The notes beneath the pieces are model-generated. The model worked only from the letters and a program-made list of their open reading frames with translations, was not told the DNA's origin and made no database searches. The position numbers and the translations under genes are program-made. This document shows, piece by piece, positions 1 through 9,975 of a DNA stretch of 64,000 bases. Numbering within the stretch: position 1 is the stretch's first letter; every line of letters starts with the position of its first letter. Source of the stretch: Beverwykella pulmonaria (Eukaryota > Ascomycota > Dothideomycetes > Pleosporales > Melanommataceae); NCBI GenBank assembly GCA_001599595.1, contig BCHH01000002.1:58514-122513 (forward strand), read 5' to 3'.

Positions 1-355
1 AGTTTCCTCTTCCTTGGCGGGATCTCTAGGATCCTTCGATTCTCCCGAGTTTCCTCTTCCTTGGCGGGATCTCTTCTGTCACGTGCCTCGCTTACCTGCG
101 CGAATCCTCGCTGTTCCTTTGCGCCCGCCTGCGCGCCGTACTGCGCCCGTTGACAGGGTTTTGGTTGTTCGTTGGCGGGGTTGGTTCCTCATCTGCAGCC
201 CGCATCTGTGCAACTTCTTCGAACCGTAACAATTTTTAGAAATTAGAGTAAGCCTTAAATACAATGTATAGTGGGGCTGTAGGCCTACTAATAACTGTCT
301 TGTTCCTATAGGATATCTCTTTGCCTTACATCCTTCTTAGTATTGTTGTCAGATT
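1..355. other. Non-coding stretch with a short direct repeat
   Basis: No convincing gene. A segment of about 27 bp beginning agtttcctcttccttggcgg occurs at 1-27 and again at 48-74, i.e. a tandem duplication with a period of about 47 bp. Short open frames here have no recognisable domain. Confidence 0.5.
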
Positions 356-360
356 GTAGC

Positions 361-586
361 TGTGACGGATCTACATGAGCTGAGGGTACAGCTGAGCATC
401 TAGGCTGTACGGCTGAGAGTACGGCTGAGGATATTGCGCTCAGCCTTTCAGCTGGTTTTCAGCTGGATCGCCGATCCATCTGAGCGCACGTGTGTATATA
501 GCCTTCTCTATCGACAACCAAGCCTGCAGCTTGATTGTTCTCGTCAATAGATCAGTTTGGATTCTGCCCACCATGCCGACGTGACA
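361..586 (+). mobile_element. Solo LTR, family F1
   Basis: Starts TGTGACGGATCTACATGAGC and ends GCCGACGTGACA. It is flanked by a perfect 5-bp TSD, gtagc (356-360 and 587-591). A second diverged copy lies at 39249-39441. It has a TATA-like gtgtatatagcc and no internal coding region, so it is best read as a solo LTR left by LTR-LTR recombination. Confidence 0.88.
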
Positions 587-591
587 GTAGC

Positions 592-1399
592 ACTATTTCG
601 GCTACAAGAATAATATGGTCACGTTGTGAGATGAAAGAATGATGAGTATTGATGAATTGATTGATTGATTGTCGTCCTGTTCTTGGTTTCTCGGGTCGCT
701 GGGGTTTTGGCCCCTCGCTTGCCCACATGCGCCTTGCCCTATTTGGTTGGTCCCTTTCAGGCCCCATATGAGCGCATTTCGTCCAATACCACGACTAATA
801 CCCTTACATCTGACAATTGTAATCCTACTTAGGACAGTTAACTTGCATAATAAGGGGAGGGGAAGGCTTGTAGGTTAGGGGATATTTAGTTAGCTAGACA
901 ATCTAATTTTTGTCTGTATTAAGTAGGAGTTTAAATTTGCATAGCTATTTAATTCTAATAATATAATCCTAAGAACTAAGATCTATTACTACAAAAGGAC
1001 AATTCTAAATAGTGCGTCTATTAATTTGCATGTAAAGGTAGATGTATTAGTAAACATAAGTCTTAATTACGTCTTAGAACTCTTTTACTACAAGCTTAAA
1101 AGGTAGGTGTTAGATAGGAATATAAAGGGATTTAGATAGGGATTTTGCAATTTTTGTATTTAGAAAAAGAAAACCTTATGCACCTGTATCTAGTAATAAG
1201 TGTAATTAGACACTAGCGCCCTATAAACATAAAACAATAGGGACTTGGAAATGTTTTCCTCTAAACAAGTTTAATAGATCTATGCTTACTAAATTATACT
1301 TGTTTAAGCCTAGGACAGAGAGTTTTCCTAGGTATCTCTGTTTCCTACCTAATATGCATTAGGATTAAATTCTTTAGCATTAACAAACTTATCTTCTAG
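592..1399. other. AT-rich non-coding stretch
   Basis: No gene recognised. From about 900 onward the sequence is AT-rich and full of TAG/TAA in every frame, like the degraded retroelement that follows. A short tgattgat microsatellite occurs near 650-670. The distal end of the gag element may reach into this stretch but its boundary is not visible. Confidence 0.4.
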
Positions 1400-2884
1400 C
1401 TTCTATTATTTAACTTTAATTTTATAGACTCTAGGTATAGGACAATTGTTTGCAAAGTGTCCTAGCTTGCTATAGTTGTAACAGGTACTAGGGGTTAGCT
1501 ACCTTTTAGGGATAGGTATTTACTAGGCTATTAAGGGACAAAGGGCGTAGACTAAGGTGCTGCAGAGCTTATATACAAAGGCTTAGAGTTGTTAGTGTTG
1601 TACACAACCTTAGGGGCCACTACAGTTAGCTTCTAGTTCTTATCTAAACTAAACTAAGAGGTAGAGGAGGAAGGTGTTAATAAAATCCTGTTAATTGTTA
1701 GATTGTGCTGCTGTTCTATGTTGTAGGCTGTAAGGTGGCAAACTATCTTATTAAAGGAGTCCTTCTATAGGTGTTTAAAACTAAGGTTGGCTATCCTTAG
1801 GATAGGAGTAATCTTCTCCTATAGGTAGAAAAACTACTCTAACTAAGGTACAGATCTACTAATAGCTGCACTAAGGAATTAAGCTTTAAAAGTAGGAAAG
1901 GTTTTACTCTTCTCTATGTTTAGTCTCTAGAAGGCCTGTTAGGCCTCTACTTCTTTGTTACTAGAGAGGAAGTAGGATTAGAGTAGGGAGATTATCTATT
2001 CTACATTTTAGAACTTAAGCTTAGGCAAATTAGATAGGTATTAGGGTTCTAGATATATTGTTGCTAATCTAGAAGTGTGTCCCTAAATAAGGGCTATACG
2101 TGCGCGTTTGCTCTAATAGTAGTCTGCATTAACTTTAAGTTAGTTAATAATTAAGGCTTGCCACTGTTTAAAATGTAGGATTTTTGCTGTCTATAAGGTT
2201 AATAATAGTAGGTGTTTACTCTGTAAGTTTAATCTAAGGTAGCTCTAGGGTGCCTAAAGGAAATCTTGTGCTAGAAGGAGCAGGAGAGATTTAGGCGCTT
2301 ATTGTTGCTAATTTAGTAGTTAGTAGTAGTTGTTCTAGGGGGACAGATTGCGCCTGTGTTAAACAATTAATCTAGGCTTGTAAGCAGGCAATTTCCTCCT
2401 TATACTAGGTTTAACTATAGTTTAACTCTACATTAGATAATTCTTTAACTTTAGGTTCTGTGGGTGCAGGTTTAGTTGTTTTTAGTAGAGGTGGGGGTTT
2501 ATTGCGCGGCTAGGTTGCTTTACCCTTCTAGCTAGCGCAATTTCTAGACCTAGTAGAAGGTCCTAGGGTTAGTTGGGAGTTAGACATTAGTATTGTATCT
2601 AATTCTAATAGGTTATTAGTAGTCTCTAAGTTTCTACTGTAGCACAGTCTTTGTAACTTTTCTAAAGGCAATCCTAATTGCAGGGGATAAGAAGTTCTAA
2701 ACCTAAAGGCTTTAGTTAATTAGAGGTCCTAGGGATCTAATCTATAACTAAATAATTTAATGTAATAGTGTGTAAGTTATATAACTAAATTAGACGCGTC
2801 TTAGGGCTTAGACGTAATTAAACAAATAATTGTTGCAATATTATTAAGAGGCTGTTACTAGCTGTTGTAAGCTTTTAATTATAA
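1400..2884 (-). pseudogene. RIP-degraded retrotransposon gag
   Basis: Read on the minus strand downstream of the LTR at 2885-3318, this region encodes fragments of a Gag protein. About 1435-1490 translates as a CCHC zinc knuckle whose cysteines are partly lost (the frame reads CYNYSKLGHFANNC, where the second Cys and the Gly have become Tyr and Ser). About 1680-2040 reads as a capsid-like helical segment including SYFLSSNKEVEA, ending near NIEQQHNL, and is interrupted by many TAG codons where Gln is expected. The density of TAG/TAA and the low GC fit CpA-to-TpA RIP. I see no reverse transcriptase, integrase or second LTR, so the element is truncated or non-autonomous. Confidence 0.7.
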
Positions 2885-3318
2885 TGTAACAGCGCAGGAT
2901 ATTAGGACAATTAGATTTAGGTGTGAATTACTACTAAGGCATATAGGAGTGCACGAGTAATAACAAATACCTAAGATAGAATTAACACCTATAGGCCAGG
3001 TACAAAAGGATAATCTGATAATTAAAAGCTACTAAATCTAACTAACAAAATGACTAGTTTATATACACAAAGAGAGATAAGAAATAACAAAGCTAAGGTA
3101 ATACAGGTTTAGATAAGGACCTGTATTAGAGTTGCATCAGGCGCTAGTCCAGAACTGAGGTAATACAGGTTTGGATATAGATTGAGCCTGTATTAGAGCC
3201 GAGTGGGGAGCAGGTCGGGAACCGAAGTCCTATCGGTTTGGGTAGGAATAGGATCAGTATTGGGATCGGGCAGGGAGCGGTTTGGTCACGTGATGGAACG
3301 ATTGTTTGATTCGTTACA
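2885..3318 (-). mobile_element. LTR, family F2, 5' LTR of the degraded gag element
   Basis: On the minus strand it begins TGTAACGAATC and ends with a degraded GCGCTGTTACA. It matches the F2 solo LTRs at 17756-18173 and 38660-39187 over its whole length. The gag remnant lies immediately downstream on the same strand, so this is its 5' LTR. It carries more C-to-T and G-to-A changes than the other copies. Confidence 0.8.
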
Positions 3319-3638
3319 ATAGGCCGGGTACGAAAGGATAATCAAAAGCTACCTAATCTAACTAACAAAACAACTAGTTTATATACACGAAGAGAGATGA
3401 GAAATAACGAAGCTGAGGTAGCACAGGTTTGGATAAGGACCCGTATTAGAGTTGCATCAGGCGCTAGTCCAGAGCCAAGGTAATACAGGTTCAGATATAG
3501 ATCAAGCCTGTATTGGAGTTGAGTGGGGAGCAGGTCAGGAACCGAAGTCCTATTGGTTTGGGTAGGAATAGGATCTGTATCAGGACCGGGCAGGGAGCGG
3601 TTCGGTCACGTGATAGAACGATTGTTCAAATCATTACA
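3319..3638 (-). mobile_element. Partial second F2 LTR in tandem
   Basis: A direct tandem of the upstream LTR, covering the TGTAATG end (low-RIP) through to the aggccgggtacg segment but lacking roughly the last 110 bp. It abuts the previous copy directly. The copies differ at many C/T and G/A positions. It may reflect unequal recombination or insertion of one LTR into another. Confidence 0.75.
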
Positions 3639-3939
3639 AAAGGCCTCACATACAGCGTCAAACTGAAGCTAGAGCTAGCCATCCTCAACAAACTTGTTGA
3701 GCTATCCTCAAGCAACGTGCGCGCAAGCACCATGACGTTCGGCAACACAAATGACTTCCTTGATCCCACCAAGACGGTCTGGGATATCACGCGCTTTACC
3801 CTGGCCTTCTCAAGCGGCATGCACACGTATCTAAAATGGATGTTGGATCTTGAGAAGTCAGGCATCAAGCGCGTTGAAACTGCATATTCACCAACTGAGA
3901 CAACCTGGATCCACGCCGGCCGCGATGCTCCCTTCTCAC

Positions 3940-4421
3940 TGTAAGAGGCTACAGACCTCAGGAATACTTGGTTGGTGAACCTTGGAACCTCAGGTCGGGG
4001 TGACTAAGCACACTTCACGTATATGGCTAAGGTTTCCAACCTCTGAGATGAAAGAGGCCACAGACCTTGGGTGGCCACATACCTCGGGTGGCCACAGACC
4101 TCGGGAGGCCACAGACCTTGGGAGGCCATAGACCTTGGGTGGCCNCATACCTCGGGTGGCCACAGACCTTGGGTGGCCACAGACCTTGGGAGGCCACAGA
4201 CCTTGGGTGGCCACATACCTTGGGAGGCCACAGACCTTGGGTGGCCACATACCTTGGGAGGCCACAGACCTTGGGAGGCCACAGACCTCGGAACCCCTGA
4301 TCGGGGTGACTAAGCACATTCCATGTATATAGCTGAGGTTCCAAACCTCCGAGACTCTGCATCGAATTCATAAGTATTCTTCTGGCACTACATTGGCTCC
4401 TCGAGCACCTGGCCCCTTACA
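3940..4421 (+). mobile_element. Solo LTR, family F4, with expanded minisatellite
   Basis: Starts TGTAAGAGGCTACAGACC and ends TGGCCCCTTACA, flanked by the perfect TSD ctcac (3935-3939 and 4422-4426). It is related to the copy at 11456-11925 but contains an array of 17-bp units (4056-4293) that is essentially single-copy there. It interrupts an unknown coding fragment. Confidence 0.9.
4056..4293 (+). repeat. 17-bp minisatellite, 14 units
   Basis: Fourteen head-to-tail units of ggccacagaccttgggt with variation at three positions (cagac/catac, ctt/ctc, final a/t). Because 17 is not a multiple of 3 and the unit lacks stops, the array is open in several frames and produces spurious proline/tryptophan-rich ORFs. 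The single ambiguous base of the window (n at 4145) falls here. Confidence 0.93.
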
Positions 4422-4565
4422 CTCACCACAGGCTGCCGAATACTTCCCTGATACGATACAGCCAGTCACCACCCTCACCGACCCGAGACTTGATGCTCGT
4501 GAAAGGGGTTCCGTGACCGACTTGCTCTACGCCGATGCTGTTCGCAGGATTGCCACCCCCGGATG

Positions 4566-4785
4566 AACAAGCACGCCGTCTTCGCATCGTTGTACTGTCT
4601 TATCACCTGATACACTACATGCTCCGCTTAGAAACGATAGAGCGCATGCAAGCTAGCTGCTACGAGGACATTGCGTTAAACCCTAGGACAAGCACGGTAC
4701 TAGGCGCGTCGCGTACTTCAGGTCTTAGCTTCGGGCAACACCGGACCGGACAACTATTGCCAACGTTCCTAGGCTGTAGAACATA
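4566..4785. other. Short intergenic stretch
   Basis: Between the unknown fragment and the NB-ARC remnant. Nothing recognisable is seen; the 83-residue open frame starting at 4535 has no similarity I can identify. Confidence 0.4.
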
Positions 4786-4789
4786 AGAT

Positions 4790-5160
4790 TATCACAGCAG
4801 CTCTATCGCCTTGCCCTTATCAGTCTCGATGCCAAGCTTCTTCTGTAAAAGAGCTAGCCCATTGTCCTCGTCTATTGGCTTGACCTCCACAATACAGGTG
4901 CAGCTCCCTATCAGCCGATACGCCACGTCCTGACTTCGAGAAGTGATGAGGATCGATCCATTAGACAGCTGAAGTAGGAAGTCTGAGAGCGGCTCCATGG
5001 AGTTGCATCGCTTACGGGATACGACGTATATTGACACTGCGTCAGAGCCCTGTACGATGCAATATTTCCCTAAGGGGATATCATCCGACTAGGCAATATT
5101 AACAGCTTCGGTCGCTCTCGTCTGGTCATGCCACATTACGTTTACAGTACTACTACGGTA
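4790..5160 (-). pseudogene. NB-ARC (STAND NTPase) remnant
   Basis: The minus strand encodes an internal piece of an NB-ARC domain. It has a hydrophobic run equivalent to Walker B ahead of the RNBS-B-like segment GSILITSRSQDVAYRL, then EVKPIDEDNGLALLQKKLG, as in fungal NB-ARC/TPR proteins. Upstream in the same direction the frame carries a TAG and the P-loop is not visible; downstream it stops at about 4792. This class of protein acts in allorecognition and programmed cell death in fungi. Here only part of the nucleotide-binding domain is left, so it is a fragment with no expected function. Confidence 0.72.
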
Positions 5161-5321
5161 AGCTGATGGCTATTTCCAAGGAGCAGATGCAGGCGGGAAA
5201 GCTGAATACGAGACTTCGTACACAATCACCCCACGACATCTAGATTTACTTAAGATCACTCTACCATCATCACTTCAATAGAATAATCTCCTTCACCTTC
5301 TATCTTGAAAACTCACCACTG

Positions 5322-6389
5322 ATGAATCCTCTCAATATAACGCCGCTACTTCTCCTTGTCATGCCCTTGCTGGCAGCGGCACACCGCGATTCACATCCTC
5401 CTGAAAGTGCGCCTTGCACTCCAACTCACGATGCCGATAGATGCCATGTTGGCTGGAGGAATCCTTGCAAGCCTGGCTCGACCTGTACGCCCACCATGAC
5501 CTGTAATCATTGGCAGCGTTGTGGTGGAAAGTGCATCGCAGCAACTGCACCATCGCCGGTCACATCCTGCGTTGCGGGCCTCCCGCCAGACGTCACCCAA
5601 TGCGCTCCCGGATCCATGTGCTCACCAGCCGTCACTTGCTCCATACCAGGAGGATGCCCAGGAAAATGCGTTCCTAAAAGCCCGCCATCTACCTCGTTCT
5701 GCAATGTGGTCCTCCCAACGCCCTGCGGTCCTAGTTCTATTTGCACGCCGGTGGAGTCGTGCACCATGACGGGATACTGCCGAGGCGTGTGCACCGCGAA
5801 ACCCAGCCTGCCGCCAACTACCTCGTTCTGCAATGTGGCCCTGCCTACTCCCTGCGGTCCGAATTCGCACTGCACGCCAGTAGAGTCGTGCACCGTAACG
5901 GGATACTGCCGAGGCGTCTGCACCGCGAAACCCAGCCCGCCAACCACCTCGTTCTGCAATGTGGCCCTGCCAACTCCCTGCGGTCCGAATTCGCGTTGCA
6001 CGCCGGTGGAGTCGTGCACCGTGACCGGATACTGCCGAGGCGTCTGCACCGCATGGCCGACCCCAACTCCAACGGGCTGTCAACTCGCTCTCCCTCCGGA
6101 CATCCCCGTATGCCCGCCCGGCTCGACCTGCTCTCAGACCATGTCCACATGTCTTCCCGGCGGCTGCTTCGGAAAATGTGTTCCTACCATCATCCCAGCC
6201 CGGTGCACGGTTGGCGTAGTCCCGGATCAGTGCGGGCCAAAGAGTGCGTGTGTAAGTACCGGGGCGTGTCCGACTGGGCCCGGGATAGTGTGTTTTGGCA
6301 GGTGTGTGGCGAAGGAGGAGCCGTCTCCTACGAGTACGTCTTGGACTCCGACGGGGATGTGGGATGCGACTCTGAGCTTTTCGCATTAG
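5322..6389 (+). CDS. Secreted cysteine-rich seven-repeat protein
   Basis: A single exon of 355 residues. The N-terminus (MNPLNITPLLLLVMPLLAAA) is a clear signal peptide, so the protein is probably secreted or wall-bound. The mature part is a tandem of seven modules of about 35-45 residues, each with six cysteines in the order C-x(n)-C-G/P-x(4-5)-C-x(5)-C-x(4-7)-C-x(3)-C; typical pieces are TPCGPNS, CTPVESC and GYCRGVC. Modules are joined by Pro/Thr/Ser linkers. Modules 3-5 (about 5695-6052) are nearly identical at DNA level, implying recent duplication. The tail after the last module is short (TPTGMWDATLSFSH). The start is the first ATG and precedes the signal peptide. I do not recognise a named family. 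A disulfide-rich adhesive, wall or effector-type role is only inference. Confidence 0.85.
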   Translation: MNPLNITPLLLLVMPLLAAAHRDSHPPESAPCTPTHDADRCHVGWRNPCKPGSTCTPTMTCNHWQRCGGKCIAATAPSPVTSCVAGLPPDVTQCAPGSMCSPAVTCSIPGGCPGKCVPKSPPSTSFCNVVLPTPCGPSSICTPVESCTMTGYCRGVCTAKPSLPPTTSFCNVALPTPCGPNSHCTPVESCTVTGYCRGVCTAKPSPPTTSFCNVALPTPCGPNSRCTPVESCTVTGYCRGVCTAWPTPTPTGCQLALPPDIPVCPPGSTCSQTMSTCLPGGCFGKCVPTIIPARCTVGVVPDQCGPKSACVSTGACPTGPGIVCFGRCVAKEEPSPTSTSWTPTGMWDATLSFSH

Positions 6390-6419
6390 GTGAGGAGTTT
6401 GGATGGGAATAATGTTTTA

Positions 6420-7715
6420 TGAATTGGCTCTCGCTCGGTTGGTTGATACGCGATAAAGACTAGGCTTTTCGGAATCTTGCTCGTTTTATGGATGGTCTGT
6501 TTTCTAAGGTGGATTCCCTTTTCTGTTAGTAGTGTTTTTCGTCAAAGTAGCCCGTCTCACCACTACTCGATCTAGAGCATGCTCGGAACTTTATTGTGGC
6601 AAATTAGCAGACTACCCGCCACCCGCGGACCCTCCGCCGTCCTCCCAAGCCTGCTGCCCCTCCTTCGGACGAACCCTTACGAGACCCACCCTCGGCACGC
6701 ATGCTCACTCCTTTGTCGCCGCCGCCGGCACGAACCAGTACATTGCCATCTTCAGCGGCACTCTTCAGCCCTGGTCTTTCACAACGATCATCCATGACGC
6801 ACTTTCGGCGTATAATTTAATCACGATTGACTCAGACACTGGAACCAAGATTTGGTTTCTAGTAGATTGAAATGTTACCTCCCGACATGATGCAGCGGAT
6901 TTACTGAAACTTTCTTATCGAGCCTATCTCTTAAGCAAACAGGCGGACGGATGGTACGAGAGGAGATTAATTTATACAAATTATCGCTTCCGGCGCAAGG
7001 TCAGTGCCGGAGCGGGTCGGCCATCCTCCCTGCTAGCGGTGGCGAATTTGGGAGACCTCGGGACCAGGCAATGTACCTGTACTTGTGCCTGTACCTCAAT
7101 CGCGCCATCGGAGGCAAATCCTCGCCTTCTTATTCCCGCAACCAAACAATAGACAGGGCACCGCTTCTGCTAGCTGCTGTTATCTAGCAAGCTCCTCGGC
7201 GCATTCGCGGAGCTCATCGCCACCAGGTTCATTTGTCACACCCACAAGATCGCTCAGATATTAATAAGCCACAACATAAACATAAAGCTAGTGCACTATT
7301 GATCCAACAATAGATACTCATGTAGTTGCCACCTATTCGAGTATAAAATGATTTCCTCTACAACGGAGGTGGGTAGGGTGGTGGCTGAGAAAAATGACTG
7401 AAATCAAAGCCCACAAAGTGCTATCAATGGTTGACACTACGATCCGATTTCATATTGAATTGTTGAAATGAGTGAATTTAGCTGGTTCAAAGAATAGGAT
7501 ATTTTACCTCTAATGCGAACACTATCAGTGAAGGCTCTCTTCACGCAGATGTCACATACGGCCTTAAGAAGGCTTCAACAACCTATGAACATTTCAAGAG
7601 GATATCGCGCATCAAGTCGTAGCTATATACAAAAAACATCTCCTCGAAGAATAGAAAGCAAACTTAAAACAAGCGCTGTCGCCGTCCCGCCGCGATAGTC
7701 AGTGTTTCCGCGTCC
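6420..7715. other. Intergenic region without a recognised gene
   Basis: Contains the 3' flank of the cysteine-rich gene and a GC-rich patch near 6600-6780 with a 112-residue open frame (6532-6870) lacking a domain. The 3' flank of the next minus-strand gene also lies here. No repeat or RNA gene was recognised. Confidence 0.4.
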
Positions 7716-8602
7716 TCACTCCTCGTCCTGAACCTCATCCTCCACCTCAAAGCGACTCAGAACCCTCTTTACCTTCGCCCCCGGATCAGGGCAACCGGGA
7801 TTGACGCCCTGTTGCGGCACCGCCATCTGATATATCCAGCCATGATGGACGATGTTGTCGTGGTTGATCACGCCGTATGAGCCATCCGCAAAACCCTCTT
7901 GGCAAACCTTGGTTACGACCTGTTTCCCCTTGCAGTCTTTCGCAATGATCTCGCCATTTTTAGAAAAGTTAATGCAGTTTTGCATCCCTATGCCGGTCTC
8001 GAAGGCACTGTCCTTCCAGTAGGAGTTGTAGACGATGAGGTCGCCCGGAAAGGGAAAGGTGTTGAAGTGTGACGATTGGAAGTTCAAGGTCATGTCTCCG
8101 ACGCGCGGGTCGGTGATTTTGAGATCCCTGGTAGAGTCTTAGTATGTAATGATAAAGGGGAGCAAGAGCGGTGGCAGGAAACAGAGGTACGTACTTGCCA
8201 GCTGGAACGTTAAGCCAGGAACCAATCAAGCTCTGTTTGTCTTGACCTGAGCAGCGATGTTAGATTTGTTGAGATGTTGGTTTGGCTTAGAAAATGTGTA
8301 CATTTGATCCATGCATTGATATTTATAACGCTTTCGTCCACTGTCCCGGGGAGACCTGTGATTGACAGGATACACATGTTGTTTAGGGTAGGCTTATTGA
8401 TCGTATCGATGACCTCGCCTTGCAAGAGATCCTATTTATGAACCAAGATTAGTCTTCGCTTCTAACGAGGATAAGTGGACGTGGAAGTAAAGGGCGAGTG
8501 AAGGATGAATATGGATTGACTCACGAAGTTATCGGGACTGAAGTGGGCATCGAGACCTAACAAGAGCGAGCGAATGATCAAGGAAGCTAGGATGCCGGCC
8601 AT
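7716..8602 (-). CDS. Small probable secreted protein, four exons
   Basis: Minus strand, exons 8602-8525, 8431-8302, 8246-8195 and 8127-7716, joined by GT-AG introns of 93, 55 and 67 bp. Together they give about 223 residues with no stop. The start MAGILASLIIRSLLLGL is a hydrophobic leader compatible with a signal peptide. The first intron falls after PDNF, the second splits a Cys codon (IKC/QDK), the third a Lys codon. The C-terminal exon has four to five cysteines and an acidic tail (EVEDEVQDEE). The upstream ATG of the longer open frame lies 5' of the leader and is less likely. I do not recognise the family; a secreted effector-like or wall protein is possible. Confidence 0.7.
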
Positions 8603-8659
8603 TTTCGATAGTAGGATCGCCTTTCTTTGGGTTAAAAGTGGAGCGAAGAGCAAAGTAGG

Positions 8660-9203
8660 AGAATAGTGGCTGGAAGATGGTCGAACTTCGATTGTTGTTG
8701 CGAAGGATATTGTCTGAAGGCGGAGAACCTCCAGTTACTTATACTCTTACCTCGCGGCTTCTCTAGACACCCAATCTCAGAGAATAAAGGGCCCCCAACA
8801 TCGCGAAGGGTCTGAGTATCGCAAAATGAGCCTTACCGTGTGGCTCGTTTGATGTCTCCTAGACTAGAAATCATCCGAGAGTGTTCACAGACGCCTTTAG
8901 GATTCCTACGCCTCTTAGATTCCTACACCTCTCTTGACCTACCGAACAATGAGTCGAAAACGCTCATCTCCGTTGTCAGAAAAGGATTCTTGGGGGCGGA
9001 CATCCTTCGTTTGGTATGGGCTGCACAGCCCGCTTGCCAACTTTGTGGCACCTGCAACCACACCTTTGGGACTAGTATACGGCATATGATGTCAATCCTT
9101 CGTGTTTCGAAACAAATTGGTCATTCCGCTGCGATCGCGGTGTTTTCGACACAGCCATTATCCGTCGGCTGTGAATGTTTTGAATTGTCACAGAAAATGA
9201 ATA
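8660..9203. other. Promoter region and unassigned sequence
   Basis: Holds the upstream region of the minus-strand secreted-protein gene. A 126-residue plus-strand open frame (8840-9220) has no recognisable motif and is not called. Confidence 0.4.
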
Positions 9204-9665
9204 CAGTCAACTACCGTTAAAGCGATCGCCGATTGGCCGATATTTTCGCTTAGCCGATATTAGTCCCTTGGCAAAATTTTCCACCTGCAAAATATCGTAC
9301 TTACCCCGATGAACGATATATCGCCTCTCGTACTCACAAAATCGCTCTATCGAACACTATCCCACTATGGCTCCTTCCCTCCACAAGCCCATCTGACAGG
9401 CTGAGAGGCAAGCTCTACGACGCTATTACGCCAATACAAAGCCTCGCCCACGCCAGAAGGATCTTATCGCGTAGTTCCTCGAGAAGTTCGCTCGCAAACT
9501 CAGCCAATCCACAATTTCTAAGTCCCTCAGCGATAACTTTAAGCACCTTGATGCCCTTACCAAGGTCAGCCCACACACATATTGTACACGTGAGGGCAAG
9601 TGGCCATTGCTTGAGAAGATCCTCTTCTTGTGGCAACAACAATTTGAGGCGCAGGGCTTGTTATG
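9204..9665 (+). pseudogene. Truncated pogo/CENP-B-type transposase element
   Basis: Begins with a terminal-repeat-like cagtcaactaccgttaaagc followed by about 160 bp of leader. Its ATG at about 9367 opens a frame (MAPSLHKPI) that continues through two nonsense codons (TGA for CGA, TAG for CAG). The readable pieces RKLSQSTISKSLSDNFKHLD and EGKWPLLEKILFLWQQQFEA are the psq-type and CENP-B-type helix-turn-helix DNA-binding region of pogo/Tc5-like transposases. The sequence ends near 9660, before any DDE catalytic domain. Both stop codons are CpA/CpG transition products, consistent with RIP. Confidence 0.7.
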
Positions 9666-9720
9666 GGCGGTGAACTGTTAGCAGAGAAGGCGCTAGATAT
9701 ATAGCACGCACCAGCGTAGC

Positions 9721-9975
9721 TGTCACGAAGACGCAGCATTACAAGGGAACGCGAGATGAACAAACATCTGATTCTCTAGATTGACGGGCTACGTACGACT
9801 ATCGTGGTTGTCGAAGAGGAAAGCTGGAGAACAAAGAAACGATGGGGTGCCTCGGCTATATACTCAGGGATGTGGTCAAGGCGCAGGGGCATGGTCAAGG
9901 CGCGGAATAGCGGTCAAGGTGCAGGGCACTCACGCGACAAGCGTGTGTGTGACGGGAACGACGGTTACCGTCACA
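9721..9975 (+). mobile_element. LTR-like repeat, family F8
   Basis: Starts TGTCACGAAG and ends GGTTACCGTCACA. From 9808 onward it matches 61677-61826 closely, both copies ending at the same TCACA. The ends are inverted (TGTCACG...CGTCACA, with a hairpin-forming tail). No TSD is visible, so the call as a solo LTR is tentative. Confidence 0.6.

Larger units (their letters stand above)
3640..4565 (+). pseudogene. Unknown gene fragment split by a solo LTR
   Basis: An open frame runs from about 3640 into the LTR at 3940 and resumes in frame after it. If the LTR and one copy of the 5-bp duplication (ctcac) are ignored, the frame continues from DAPFS into AAEYFPDTIQPV and onward to a stop near 4563. 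It includes the segments FGNTNDFLDPTKTVWDITRF and LKWMLDLEKSGIKRVE. No start codon is visible at the 5' end, which is cut by the F2 LTR. I do not recognise the family. The sequence is low in RIP-type changes compared with the neighbouring retroelement. Confidence 0.6.

Noticed and set aside
4004..4371. Several overlapping Pro/Trp-rich open frames on both strands
   Set aside because: They are the 17-bp minisatellite read in different frames inside a solo LTR and have no start context or homologous copies at the other F4 LTR.
5391..6412. Long minus- and plus-strand open frames overlapping the cysteine-rich gene
   Set aside because: They are shadows of the GC-rich repeats. Only the frame at 5322-6389 has a signal peptide and regular cysteine pattern.
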